Below, piece after piece: positions 1 through 8,872 of a stretch of DNA of 64,000 nt. The notes beneath the pieces are model-generated. The model was not told the DNA's origin and searched no databases. It saw nothing but the letters and a program-made list of their open reading frames with translations. The position numbers and the translations under genes are program-made. The first letter of the stretch is position 1. Every line of letters begins with the position of its first letter. Source of the stretch: Pseudoalteromonas luteoviolacea S2607 (GTDB lineage Bacteria; Pseudomonadota; Gammaproteobacteria; Enterobacterales; Alteromonadaceae); NCBI RefSeq assembly GCF_001625575.1, contig NZ_AUXV01000067.1:248001-312000 (forward strand). Reading direction: 5' to 3'.

Positions 1-140
1 AATCCAGTATAACATCGAAAACTGAAAAATGGATTAACGTTAAGTGGCTTAATTTTAAACCTTAAATGTTACTCGCCGCTTCGGGTGCTTACTAACAAAT
101 AAGTTCGTCAATAAAACGGTATCTTATTGCTAAAGAGCAT

Positions 141-149
141 TGTTATAAT
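141..149 (+). promoter_or_regulatory. probable extended -10 promoter of yajQ
   Basis: A perfect TATAAT at 144-149 is preceded by TG one base upstream, the extended -10 pattern. No good -35 hexamer is seen. It lies about 30 bases before the yajQ start, which has a strong GAGGAGAG ribosome site at 168-175. The rest of the first 179 bases shows no gene. Confidence 0.45.
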
Positions 150-179
150 TCGAAGCAAATTTGATTTGAGGAGAGAGCA

Positions 180-662
180 ATGCCTTCTTTTGATATTGTG
201 TCTGAAATAGAAATGACCGAGGCTAAAAATACAGTCGATAACGCGAACAGAGAATTGGAAACTCGCTATGATTTTCGAGGTGTAGAAGCATCGATTGAAC
301 TAAAAGATGAAGTAATTCAATTAAAGTCTGAATCAGAACAGCAAGTTATGCAATTGTTTGACATGGTTGTTGGTAAAGCTGCAAAGCGTGGTTTGGATGT
401 TGGTAGTTTTGAACTAAAAGACGTGGAGCGTAGTGGTAAAACATTTGCTCGTAAAGTCGCGTTGAAGCAAGGTATTGATAAAGATATGGCTAAAAAGGTT
501 GTCAAACTTATCAAGGACTCAAAACTAAAAGTTCAGGCAGCAATACAAGGTGAAGAAGTACGTGTCACTGGTAAAAAGCGAGATGATTTACAAGAAGTTA
601 TGCAACTAATTCGCACCGCTGAGTTGGGTCAACCTTTTCAGTTTAAAAACTTCAGAGACTAA
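180..662 (+). CDS. yajQ: YajQ-family nucleotide-binding protein
   Basis: This 160-residue protein matches the whole length of the YajQ (UPF0234) family, from its start MPSFDIVSEIEM to the end QPFQFKNFRD. Family members are small cytosolic proteins with two RNA-recognition-like folds; some bind nucleotides or c-di-GMP and act with transcription regulators, and others have been linked to phage transcription. Which role applies here cannot be read from sequence. It stands alone, with its own promoter upstream and a hairpin plus the btuB leader downstream. The start is secure because a strong GAGGAGAG ribosome site lies just before the ATG. Confidence 0.95.
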   Translation: MPSFDIVSEIEMTEAKNTVDNANRELETRYDFRGVEASIELKDEVIQLKSESEQQVMQLFDMVVGKAAKRGLDVGSFELKDVERSGKTFARKVALKQGIDKDMAKKVVKLIKDSKLKVQAAIQGEEVRVTGKKRDDLQEVMQLIRTAELGQPFQFKNFRD

Positions 663-675
663 TCTTTGATCCAGT

Positions 676-711
676 TAGAGTTCCAAGTATAAATTCCTTG
701 CTGGAACTCTA
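676..711. repeat. inverted repeat after yajQ
   Basis: A perfect 10-bp stem (TAGAGTTCCA / TGGAACTCTA) with a 16-base loop begins 13 bases after the yajQ stop. No T-tract follows, so it is a weak terminator candidate; it may instead protect the mRNA end. Confidence 0.5.
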
Positions 712-719
712 GACGTCCA

Positions 720-748
720 TTGACATCCCCCTTATAAATCCCGACAAT
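720..748 (+). promoter_or_regulatory. probable btuB promoter
   Basis: A perfect TTGACA (720-725) is followed after 17 bases by GACAAT (743-748), four of six matches to the -10 consensus. Transcription from here would start near 755, just at the 5' edge of the cobalamin riboswitch. The fit with the RNA element supports the call. Confidence 0.6.
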
Positions 749-754
749 ATGCGC

Positions 755-955
755 TGAATTTCGAGGTGCCAAGCTACAGCTAAACTGTCCGTAGATTGGA
801 TAATCGGGAAGTTGGTGCGCACAAGTAGTGTATGTGCAAATCCAACGCTGCCCCCGCAACGGTAGAACTGTGTTCGCGCAGTTGAGCCCGGAGACCGGCC
901 TTGAACCAGACTCATTGATTGAACTTTGTGCGGTGGGCACGAAGTAGGGGAAACC
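755..955 (+). promoter_or_regulatory. cobalamin riboswitch (AdoCbl class) of btuB
   Basis: The leader carries the conserved blocks of the cobalamin riboswitch in order: GAGGTGCC (763-770), GGGAAGTTGGTG (806-817), CCAACGCTGCCCCCGCAACGG (842-862, starting within the paired strand) and the B12 box GAGCCCGGAGACCGGCC (884-900). The btuB ribosome site TAGGGG lies about 45 bases further on, without a clear intrinsic terminator between, so control is probably at translation initiation, as for E. coli btuB. When the coenzyme is bound, the ribosome site would be hidden and btuB turned off. Exact edges are estimates. Confidence 0.95.
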
Positions 956-2812
956 ATGTTTAAAAAATCTGCTCTAAGCCTTGCTGTACTAGCTGCGGCT
1001 TCTTTTAACGTATCTGCAAATCAAGATATTGAACGCATCACCGTCACTGCGAATAAATTCGAACAACCTATAACAAATACGCTAGCGAGCGTATCAATTA
1101 TTGACCGTGTTCAAATTGAAAAGCTTAACGTACGAGACATTCCATCGCTCTTAAATACTTTACCCGGTGTTGACGTCGTCAGAAATGGTGGATTTGGTCA
1201 AATCGCAAGTGTCTTTGTCCGCGGTGCGTCAATTAAGCGTACTCTTGTGCTTGTAGATGGCGTAAGAGTCAGTGATTCCAACTCAGGCAATGTGTCATTT
1301 ACTAATATCCCAGTAAACAGTATTGAGCGCATTGAAGTGGTAAAAGGTGCGCGTGCAGCGATATATGGTTCAGATGCGGTATCGGGTGTTATTAACATCA
1401 TTACGCGTGAGTCTCAAACAAACCAAATTGCACTTACATCTGGTAGCAACAACTATGTTGAAGCGCAAGCAGCTGGTCACTTTAAGTCTGGTAAATTGCG
1501 TTTAAGCTACAACCTTGGGTATCAAGAAACCGATGGCTACGATGTGATTGAAAAAGATCCGAGCGCCCCCAGAGGCAAAAACCACGACAGAGACGGGTAC
1601 GAAAACGAAAACTTTGGCTTCAATTTGGCGTATGACTTTGAAGAGTATGGCGAACTTTCAGCTTTAGGCCAATTTAGTCAAGGTGAAGCGCAATACGATA
1701 GCAATTGGGGCAACGATGAGTATGAGTTTGATAACTATACAGCTAAAGTCGCTTGGCAAAAGGGCTCTGAGCGTTTAACCCAAAATGCATCTGTCAGCGT
1801 TTCTCAAGAAGAAAATACACAACAGGGAAGCGGTACAGTCAATGTCTACAGCACTGAGCGTGAAGAAATTGAATACCGCGCCCGTTTTGCAGTGATTGAC
1901 TCCTTACAAGGGACGGCTGGCATCTCGCATTTACGCGAAGACATATCAAAATCTACCGCAAAGTTTGCGCAAACAGAGCGTGATAATACGGCTATTTTTG
2001 CTGGTGCTTTTTATGATGACAGCAAGTGGTTAGCTAACATTGCTGTACGTTCAGATGACTATGAATTCCATGGCAGAGCGAATACTTATACGACTAGCTT
2101 TGGCGTAAAGCCTCATCAAAATGTCGCGTTCAGATTCAATCATGGCACGGCATTTCGTGCGCCAACTTTAAATGATGCATTCGTTGCTGATAGTCTTTGG
2201 TATGCGCCGAATATTGATATTGAGCCGGAGGAAGCGGAAAACAATGAGCTAGGTCTAACTGTGACGTCTTCATGGGGTCGTTATGATGTAGCTATATTTG
2301 AAAACCGCATCACTAACTTAATTGCTAATAAGCTAGATGATGAGACTCAAAAGTATGTGGCATACAATGTCGATAAAGCAACAATGAGGGGGATTGAGCT
2401 AAGTGCTCAGTTTGATGCGTTTGGTTTGAATCACTCTACAAACTTAACGTTGTTAGACGCTAAAGACAATTCAACTAGCCAACCAAAAGATTTACCTCGT
2501 CGCCCTTCAAAGACGTTCAATTACACATTGACCAAGCAATGGGAAAATTTAGATGTAAATCTAACAATGATTTATCGTTCGGATAGGCCATCGATTAGCT
2601 TCTATAATACGACGTTAAGTGCGTACACGTTATTTAATTTATCTGCAAATTACCAACTGCTAGATGGCATTGAATTGAATGCGCGTTTAGAAAACTTAAC
2701 TGATAAAGAATACTTTACAGCTGGCGCTGGGTTTACGGCAGATAATAGCCGTTTGCTTGGCTACAAACCGTTGGGTCGTCAACTTTACGTTGGCGCAAAA
2801 GTCGAGTTTTAA
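956..2812 (+). CDS. btuB: BtuB-type TonB-dependent vitamin B12 receptor
   Basis: This is a 618-residue outer-membrane beta-barrel receptor for cobalamin. Residues 1-21 form a signal peptide ending VSA, followed at once by the TonB box ERITVTA (about 26-32), a plug domain with the VRGASIKRTLVLVDG block, and a TonB-dependent barrel ending in phenylalanine (AKVEF), as outer-membrane barrels do. The cobalamin riboswitch directly upstream fixes the substrate with good confidence. I chose the ATG at 956, which has a TAGGGG ribosome site; an in-frame TTG at 926 lies within the riboswitch and would spoil the signal peptide. No btuFCD genes are nearby. Confidence 0.95.
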   Translation: MFKKSALSLAVLAAASFNVSANQDIERITVTANKFEQPITNTLASVSIIDRVQIEKLNVRDIPSLLNTLPGVDVVRNGGFGQIASVFVRGASIKRTLVLVDGVRVSDSNSGNVSFTNIPVNSIERIEVVKGARAAIYGSDAVSGVINIITRESQTNQIALTSGSNNYVEAQAAGHFKSGKLRLSYNLGYQETDGYDVIEKDPSAPRGKNHDRDGYENENFGFNLAYDFEEYGELSALGQFSQGEAQYDSNWGNDEYEFDNYTAKVAWQKGSERLTQNASVSVSQEENTQQGSGTVNVYSTEREEIEYRARFAVIDSLQGTAGISHLREDISKSTAKFAQTERDNTAIFAGAFYDDSKWLANIAVRSDDYEFHGRANTYTTSFGVKPHQNVAFRFNHGTAFRAPTLNDAFVADSLWYAPNIDIEPEEAENNELGLTVTSSWGRYDVAIFENRITNLIANKLDDETQKYVAYNVDKATMRGIELSAQFDAFGLNHSTNLTLLDAKDNSTSQPKDLPRRPSKTFNYTLTKQWENLDVNLTMIYRSDRPSISFYNTTLSAYTLFNLSANYQLLDGIELNARLENLTDKEYFTAGAGFTADNSRLLGYKPLGRQLYVGAKVEF

Positions 2813-2818
2813 TTACTG

Positions 2819-2846
2819 ATGGGGGCTAGCCATTGCTAGTCCCCAT
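2819..2846. terminator. hairpin between convergent btuB and msrA
   Basis: A perfect 12-bp stem with one G-T pair and a CATT loop lies between the two convergent stops, 6 bases after btuB and 10 from msrA. Its symmetry suits a shared terminator, although no long T-tract is present on either side. Confidence 0.6.
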
Positions 2847-2856
2847 TGATTACTTG

Positions 2857-3387
2857 TTATGCTAAGTAATCTGCAAAGTTTTGTTCAAATTTTGCGACCT
2901 TTGGCGCAATCATAATACTGCAATAACCTTGGTTCGGGTTTTCATTGAAATAATCTTGGTGGTACTGTTCTGCGTCATAAAATGCTCCTATGGCACTCAA
3001 TTCTGTGACGACAGGATCTTGAAAGCGTTCTTTAATCTCAGAAATTACCTGCTTTGCCTGCGCCATTTGTTCATCGGAATGATAAAAGATAACACTGCGG
3101 TACTGCGTGCCCACATCGTTGCCTTGGCGATTCAATTGCGTTGGATCATGTAATGCAAAAAACATTGCTAAGAGCGTGTTATACGAAACGACGTTAGGGT
3201 CAAACTCTAATTGCACGACTTCAGCATGGCCGCTCATACCGGTACAGATCTCTTTATAGGTCGGGTCTAATGTTTCCCCGCCACTGTATCCTGAGACGAC
3301 TTTGTCGATCCCTTTGACTTTGCGAAAGGCTGCGTCAATACACCAAAAACAACCCCCACCAAAGGTGGCTAACTGCATTTTACTCAT
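2857..3387 (-). CDS. msrA: peptide methionine-S-sulfoxide reductase MsrA
   Basis: MsrA reduces the S form of methionine sulfoxide, free or in proteins. The nucleophile is Cys13 in the motif GGGCFWC, with a second Cys at 16, and a recycling Cys sits near the C-terminus in NQGYCSIMIAPKV. The length of 176 residues and the EVVQLEFDP and YRSVIFYH blocks are typical. There is no signal peptide, so it acts in the cytosol. The start codon overlaps the stop of the RND pump gene as TAATG, so it is the last gene of the efflux operon and is probably translated by coupling with the pump. Confidence 0.96.
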   Translation of the reverse strand: MSKMQLATFGGGCFWCIDAAFRKVKGIDKVVSGYSGGETLDPTYKEICTGMSGHAEVVQLEFDPNVVSYNTLLAMFFALHDPTQLNRQGNDVGTQYRSVIFYHSDEQMAQAKQVISEIKERFQDPVVTELSAIGAFYDAEQYHQDYFNENPNQGYCSIMIAPKVAKFEQNFADYLA

Positions 3388-6300
3388 TATTTTACTCCCT
3401 CATTGTGCTCTTGGACTGGGTAGGCACTATGCTGCGAATCTAGTGCGGCAGCGGTATGCTCTGGTGAGCGAGTGCGCCTAGCCAATATGCTATAAGCAGT
3501 TGGGATAACAAACAAGGTTAAGATGGTTGCGATGCTCACACCGGCAAATATGACAATGCCAATAACCATCCTACTCTCTGAGCCTGGGCCACTTGCTAAT
3601 ACAAGCGGAATTGCGCTCATGACCGTTGTCAATGATGTCATGATAATAGGCCTTAAACGCTGAGAGGCCGCTTCAATAATAGCCTCTTCAAACGGAAGTC
3701 CTTTATCGCGTAACTGATTAGCAAATTCAACAATTAGGATGCCATTTTTGGCACTTAGACCAATGAGCATCACAATGCCTATTTGGCTGTAGATATTTAA
3801 CGAGCTATCGCTTAAATACAGCCCAAGCATTGCGCCTATTAACCCAAGTGGCACAGTTAACATAATCACAAAAGGGTGCACAAAGCTTTCGAATTGTGCA
3901 GCCAGTACCAAGAAAGTCACAACCAAAGCTAATATAAACACATAAGTCATAGCTGAGGCGCCTTCATAGAACAGTTGAGACTCGCCTTTATAGTCTATTG
4001 CCCCTTCATACAGATTTTCTTCGTCAGCAACTTGGTTCAAAAAGTTCAAAGCTTGCTCAAGGGTGTACCCCTCAGCAAGATTGGCTGTGATAGTGATAGA
4101 GCGCATACGGTTGTATCGGTTTAGGCGTGCCGAGGTTGCTTCCTCTTTAATGCTAATCAGACTGTCCAGAGGAATTAGTTCCCCTGAGCGAGAAGATACA
4201 AACACATCATTAATATCCGTCGGTGCGGTAAAATCGGCTTTGGTACCCTTGAGTATGACATCATATTCTTCCCCTCTGTCAATAAAGGTTGTCACGCGCC
4301 TTTGCCCAAGCATGGTTTCTAGCGTGCGGCCTATATCATCAGTAGACACACCCATATCAGCGGCTTTGCGTTTATCGATGCTAATTAAGAACTGGGGGAA
4401 TGTCTCTTTGAAGTCATGATCTAAGCGCACCAAACCGGGGTTGTTTCTTGCTCTTGCAAATATTTTGTCACGCCACTGTGCCAGTTCTTGGTAGTCATTA
4501 CCTTGCAGTACAAACTCAACAGGTCGCGAGGAACCGCCACCGCCAATACCGCGACGCATGATAGCAAAAGCTCTCACATCAGTAACTTGTTGCATTTTAC
4601 CACTTATCTCGGCCATAACCTGCCAAGTTGAACGCTTTCGTTCATCCCAATCAGGCATGCCAACGATAGCAACACCGCCCATACTGCCCCAGCCCGGAAC
4701 GCGTATTAACACTCTGCTTAGTTCTTTGTTTTCTACGTATGGCATGAGGTGTTGCTCTATTTCTGCCATATTTTGCGCGTTGTTCTCGTAACTTGCGCCT
4801 TCAGGGCCACTCATCATAATGAAAAAGGTGCCACGGTCTTCTTTGGGCGTTAATTCCGATGGTATTTTGTTGAATAGCCCATAGCTTGCCAGCGCTGTTA
4901 ATGACAAAATGAGTAAAAGGGCAATCCGACTTTGAATGTTTTGCATTAAAACTCGTTTGTAAGCTGACTCAAGTTGAGTGAATTGTTTGTTCATCCAACC
5001 AGAAAAGCGGCCTTCTTCTTGGTCTTGCTTTAACACTTTTGAGCACAGTGCTGGAGACAAAGTCAGCGCGGTAATACTTGAAAATATCACAGCAGCACTG
5101 ACCGCAAGCGCAAATTCGGTAAACAACGCACCAATTCGTCCATCCATAAATACCAGAGGAACGAACACAGACACCAGAACTAGGGTGGTTGCAATAATGG
5201 CAAAGCCGACTTCTCGGGCACCTCTGAATGCGGCAAGCAGCCTTGGTTCACCTTGCTCAATTCGGCGATGGATATTTTCAAGCATGACGATAGCGTCATC
5301 AACGACTAAGCCGATGGCGAGCACTAAGGCAAGTAAGGTCAATAAATTGATGGAATAGTCCATTGCCAACAAAAACATAAATGTCGCGATAAGTGCCACA
5401 GGGACAGTCACGGCTGGCACGAGTGTGGCGCGAACATTGCCTAAGAATATGAAAATAATTAATACGACCAGACCCATCGCGATAGCGAGCGTTCGGTATA
5501 CTTCAGTGATCGACTCACGAATGAAAATCGAAGAGTCATAGCTATCTTGTATTTGTGTGCCTTCAGGTAGATTTCGTTTTATCGTCACAAGCTCTGTTCT
5601 GACATTGTCGACAACATCTAAGGTATTGGCTTTGGCTTGCTTTACAATACCCAGGCCAATCATATTAATCCCATTACCTCTAAATGTACTTTCGTCATCT
5701 TGCGCTTCCAACGATACTTTGGCGACTTCGCTCAGTTTTATTTGGTAGCCGTTTTCGCCGCGCTTAATAACGAGGTTTTGGAAGTCTCTTTGCGTGGTGT
5801 AGCCACGAGCGATGCGAACTGCGAAGTCTCGGTCTTGCGATTCAATTTCGCCAGCGGGCAATTCGACATTTTCGCGTCGTAATACATTTTCAATATCTGA
5901 ACTAGTCACACCGCGTGCGGCCATAGCTTGTCTGTCTAACCAGATTTTCATGGCATATCTGCGTTCACCACCGATAATGACTCGAGACACGCCGTCTACG
6001 ACCGCCAAACGGTCTACAATATAACGCTGGGCGTAGTCTGATAATTGTAAAGTGTCCATTGAGGTACTATTGAGCACAAACCAAGCAATGGCATTTTCAT
6101 CATCACTGGATTTGGATACTTCTGGCGGGCGCACTTGTTCGGGAAGTCGATCTAATGCGCGAGAAACACGTTCGCGCACATCATTGGCCGCAGCATCGAT
6201 GTCTCTGTCGATGTTAAATTCAATGGTGATATTTGAGCGTCCATTTCGGCTTGAAGAATTTATACTTTTGATCCCTTCTATGCCTGATATGCGGTTTTCT

Positions 6301-6500
6301 AACACTTGGGTAATTTTGGCTTCGACAACCGCAGCAGACGCTCCGGTGTAATCGGTACTCACATTGACTATTGGGGTTTCTATATCTGGGTACTCACGCA
6401 GTGGAAGCATTGTAAACGCAACAATACCAAAGGTAAGTAAAAGTAAGTTTATGACAATGGCAAAAACTGGGCGTTTGACCGCGGTATCTGTTATCTTCAC
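3387..6500 (-). CDS. RND (AcrB/HAE1-like) efflux pump permease
   Basis: A 1037-residue inner-membrane proton-driven exporter of the RND family. It begins with the typical MKITDTAVKRPVFAIV helix. The proton-relay aspartates are present in GLVVDDAIVMLENIHRR (TM4), and the matching lysine in GLSAKNGILIVEFANQL (TM10). Two large periplasmic loops follow TM1 and TM7. The family exports drugs, detergents and dyes through a three-part complex; no outer-membrane factor or regulator is encoded nearby, so it probably uses a TolC from elsewhere. The start is GTG, with AGGGG in the end of the adaptor gene as ribosome site. The substrate cannot be told from sequence. Confidence 0.93.
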   Translation of the reverse strand: MKITDTAVKRPVFAIVINLLLLTFGIVAFTMLPLREYPDIETPIVNVSTDYTGASAAVVEAKITQVLENRISGIEGIKSINSSSRNGRSNITIEFNIDRDIDAAANDVRERVSRALDRLPEQVRPPEVSKSSDDENAIAWFVLNSTSMDTLQLSDYAQRYIVDRLAVVDGVSRVIIGGERRYAMKIWLDRQAMAARGVTSSDIENVLRRENVELPAGEIESQDRDFAVRIARGYTTQRDFQNLVIKRGENGYQIKLSEVAKVSLEAQDDESTFRGNGINMIGLGIVKQAKANTLDVVDNVRTELVTIKRNLPEGTQIQDSYDSSIFIRESITEVYRTLAIAMGLVVLIIFIFLGNVRATLVPAVTVPVALIATFMFLLAMDYSINLLTLLALVLAIGLVVDDAIVMLENIHRRIEQGEPRLLAAFRGAREVGFAIIATTLVLVSVFVPLVFMDGRIGALFTEFALAVSAAVIFSSITALTLSPALCSKVLKQDQEEGRFSGWMNKQFTQLESAYKRVLMQNIQSRIALLLILSLTALASYGLFNKIPSELTPKEDRGTFFIMMSGPEGASYENNAQNMAEIEQHLMPYVENKELSRVLIRVPGWGSMGGVAIVGMPDWDERKRSTWQVMAEISGKMQQVTDVRAFAIMRRGIGGGGSSRPVEFVLQGNDYQELAQWRDKIFARARNNPGLVRLDHDFKETFPQFLISIDKRKAADMGVSTDDIGRTLETMLGQRRVTTFIDRGEEYDVILKGTKADFTAPTDINDVFVSSRSGELIPLDSLISIKEEATSARLNRYNRMRSITITANLAEGYTLEQALNFLNQVADEENLYEGAIDYKGESQLFYEGASAMTYVFILALVVTFLVLAAQFESFVHPFVIMLTVPLGLIGAMLGLYLSDSSLNIYSQIGIVMLIGLSAKNGILIVEFANQLRDKGLPFEEAIIEAASQRLRPIIMTSLTTVMSAIPLVLASGPGSESRMVIGIVIFAGVSIATILTLFVIPTAYSILARRTRSPEHTAAALDSQHSAYPVQEHNEGVK

Positions 6501-6503
6501 TCA

Positions 6504-7553
6504 TTACCCCTTCACAGTAACTTGGCTACCATTACGTACTTTTGTGGTGCCTTCTGTGACAATCAATTGGCCAGCTTGTATCCCTTCTATTGCAACCCAA
6601 CCTTTGAAGCGATTAAGTAAGGTCACTTGTTGCTGATGCACTTTGTTATCTTCAACAACATAAACAAAGTGTTTATCTTGTCTTGGGATAATACTTTTTT
6701 CTGGTAACATAAGCGCATTGAGTTGTTGCAGTTGAACCGCTACATTGAGCAACATACCAGGACGCAACTGCTGTTCTGAGTTTTCGAAGTCGGCAGTTAC
6801 CTGTATACTGCGCGTTGTTTCATCAATACGCGGGTCAATGTGTGATATGTGACCGGTAAACTTGATACCTTGATATGCTTCATTGGTTACTGATGTTTGC
6901 ATGCCAAGATGAAGTTTCGCGAGGTACTTTTCTGGTAATTGAAAGTCGACTTTGATGGTGCTGATATCATCTAAAGTGGTTAATGGTGTATTGTCATCGA
7001 CATAGCTACCTACTGAAATGAAACGCTTACCAAGCACACCATCAAATGGTGCATAGACTGCCATTTCAGAGAGTTTTAACTTTATGGCTTGTAGTTGTGT
7101 AGATAGTGCGTCAACTTTGGAGCGCTGCGCATCAAGTTGAGAGCGAGCCGTTGACTGTGTTTTCGCAAGTTCAGTGAGACGTAGCAATTGTCTTTGTTGT
7201 TCTTTGAGGTTTATCGTCAACTCTTTGACAGCCAGTAATTCTTGCTGGTTTTGTAATTGTACGAGCTTTTGACCGCGCGAGACTGATTGGCCATCGATAA
7301 AGAAAATCTCACTGATATAGTCACTGTGAGAGCTGGTGATATCAATCGCTTGATTCGCTCTAGCTGAGCCAATCGCATTGGCAGTAATAGAGCGATTCTG
7401 TGTGGTGGCTTCATAAACGGCAACTTGAACAGGTCTGGATACATGCTTTGCATCTTCGCCCTGTGAAGCTGGGAAATAGAGATAGCCGCATAATGCGATT
7501 AGCATTAAAATGAAAGTAGGAAAGAGGGCTTTGCCCGACTGGTTTGCACGCAT
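6504..7553 (-). CDS. RND efflux periplasmic adaptor (membrane fusion protein)
   Basis: A 349-residue HlyD/AcrA-type adaptor linking the pump to an outer-membrane channel. Residues about 9-28 form a membrane anchor (FPTFILMLIALCGYLYF) with no lipobox. After it come a biotinyl-lipoyl half with the block FIDGQSVSRGQKLVQLQNQ, an alpha-hairpin rich in Gln and Leu (about 105-150), the second lipoyl half APFDGVLGKRFISVGSYV and beta-barrel and membrane-proximal domains. It is the first gene of the operon adaptor-pump-msrA, with 3 bases before the pump start. The region upstream is divergent from the next gene group. Confidence 0.92.
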   Translation of the reverse strand: MRANQSGKALFPTFILMLIALCGYLYFPASQGEDAKHVSRPVQVAVYEATTQNRSITANAIGSARANQAIDITSSHSDYISEIFFIDGQSVSRGQKLVQLQNQQELLAVKELTINLKEQQRQLLRLTELAKTQSTARSQLDAQRSKVDALSTQLQAIKLKLSEMAVYAPFDGVLGKRFISVGSYVDDNTPLTTLDDISTIKVDFQLPEKYLAKLHLGMQTSVTNEAYQGIKFTGHISHIDPRIDETTRSIQVTADFENSEQQLRPGMLLNVAVQLQQLNALMLPEKSIIPRQDKHFVYVVEDNKVHQQQVTLLNRFKGWVAIEGIQAGQLIVTEGTTKVRNGSQVTVKG

Positions 7554-7687
7554 AAATTAATCTCACTATTTGTAGATGATTAGTGTACAAAAATTCCTGA
7601 ATGAGAAAATCGCGGATATCTTGTATATTTGTGTATTAAACGAAAATCTAACAGGGATTTTCACTTTGTACCTAAAAGGTTACTGAA

Positions 7688-7789
7688 ATGAGTAAAGTAA
7701 AGCCCTGTAAAAGGTGTATGCAGATACGTAAAATATTAGTTTGGCTGGTGGCCATGCTAATATTTTATTGGTGGTTTTACTATGCATAA
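7688..7789 (+). CDS. 33-residue CxxC single-pass membrane micropeptide
   Basis: This short frame codes a peptide starting MSKVKPCKRC. Cys7 and Cys10 form a CxxC pair in a basic stretch, followed by an aromatic, hydrophobic segment (about 16-33) that would span the membrane. The last 8 bases overlap the ATG of the next gene (ATGCATAA), an arrangement typical of translational coupling. No strong ribosome site is seen (AAAGGT about 12 bases before the ATG is the best). I do not recognise a family. The CxxC could bind a metal or be redox active. The overlap and non-random composition argue for a real gene, but it could be a leader peptide. Confidence 0.5.
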   Translation: MSKVKPCKRCMQIRKILVWLVAMLIFYWWFYYA

Positions 7790-8489
7790 AGTGTCTTTAC
7801 GTGCTCAGGCAAACCGTCACAGCATTGAATTTATGCTCGCAGGCGCAGTGTGTTTGGTCATTATTATGGTGTTTGTCACGCTTAGGGCAACCCCACCGAC
7901 GGTATTGGAACTTGCATTCTCTGCCGCAGCTATATGCTCTATATTGCTGGGCTTTTTAAAAAGCCAACAACCTTACTATAGCATTGAGCTAAGTATAGAA
8001 GCCCTGAATTATGTGCATAAATTTGGCGTTATGCGTGTTTCTCACTCTAACTTTCACTCTAGTGGTGTCCCTTTTGTGACTCAAGGAGTTGAAAACCTTG
8101 AGTTAAATGCTGTAGGTATTAAACTAAACAGTATTGATGAGTTTTTGGCAGAGTTAACCCCCCGTTTGGCTGGGAAACTGCTAATAGAACAGCGGCATAT
8201 TTTTTTACAAGCTGTTAAAATACATTGCGCAAATGGCAATTGTCCATCAGAATGGCTGATTGAAGAAACCAGTTATCTGTCGCCAAAAAGGCGAAATTAC
8301 ACCGGTTTAATGGCTATGTTTGCAAATAGGATGCAAAACTTAAAGACCGTCACTGGCTACGATTTGATTCTACCAGCGAACGTGTTGGACAGGGATATTT
8401 GGCAATTTGCTAACATTTTAAACCACTGGAAATCAAATCCAGAAAAGGTGGTAAAAGACTTGCATGAGCAAGTGGCCACCGCTAAGTGA
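7782..8489 (+). CDS. conserved membrane protein, possibly DUF2982
   Basis: A 235-residue protein with two hydrophobic segments near the start (about 19-37, AGAVCLVIIMVFVTL; about 45-60, FSAAAICSILLGFL) and a soluble remainder of about 170 residues, probably cytosolic. The layout recalls the DUF2982 family of Alteromonadales and Vibrionales, but I cannot confirm this from memory. No catalytic motif is visible; the pair CANGNC at about 147-152 is the only cysteine feature. It overlaps the upstream micropeptide frame and is followed after 17 bases by another unknown gene, so the three may be one operon. Confidence 0.75.
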   Translation: MHKVSLRAQANRHSIEFMLAGAVCLVIIMVFVTLRATPPTVLELAFSAAAICSILLGFLKSQQPYYSIELSIEALNYVHKFGVMRVSHSNFHSSGVPFVTQGVENLELNAVGIKLNSIDEFLAELTPRLAGKLLIEQRHIFLQAVKIHCANGNCPSEWLIEETSYLSPKRRNYTGLMAMFANRMQNLKTVTGYDLILPANVLDRDIWQFANILNHWKSNPEKVVKDLHEQVATAK

Positions 8490-8506
8490 AGTAACAGGAT
8501 ATATAC

Positions 8507-8839
8507 ATGAGCTTCGATAGAGCCTTTATTAAAAGTGGTCGTAATACCATTATCCATAAAGATAAAAAGCTCGATTTAGTGATCGTGAACGGGGAAACTC
8601 ACCCCAAGATTAAGGTAACTGCAACAGGTTTAATCCCGTTTAAAGAAGAGTTACCTAGAAATCGCCGGGAAGCTAAAGAGCGTTATTTAGAGGTGGTGCA
8701 AATATCAAGTGCCGATGTGTTCAGCGAAGTTAAAAGGCTGCTATTTATTCAGTCTTTAGACGGGCGCGAATACAAAGTCGATTACAGTAAAGTTGGTACT
8801 AAATTATTTGTTCGTATTCACCAAGATAGCTACCTCTAA
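8507..8839 (+). CDS. conserved hypothetical protein
   Basis: A 110-residue protein with no signal peptide or membrane segment and a mixed charged, beta-rich composition. An Arg/Glu-rich stretch (ELPRNRREAKERY, about 48-60) separates two beta-like halves, which could suit a small nucleic-acid- or ligand-binding fold, but no family is recognised. The ribosome site AGGA is 8 bases before the ATG. It sits 17 bases after the membrane protein gene and 33 before the lipoprotein gene, in the same direction. Confidence 0.65.
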   Translation: MSFDRAFIKSGRNTIIHKDKKLDLVIVNGETHPKIKVTATGLIPFKEELPRNRREAKERYLEVVQISSADVFSEVKRLLFIQSLDGREYKVDYSKVGTKLFVRIHQDSYL

Positions 8840-8872
8840 CATGACAACGGGGGTAGTCAGTTAGGAGTTGTA

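Noticed and set aside
926..955. In-frame TTG that would extend BtuB by 10 residues
   Set aside because: It lies in the riboswitch, has no ribosome site, and would put charged residues before the signal peptide.
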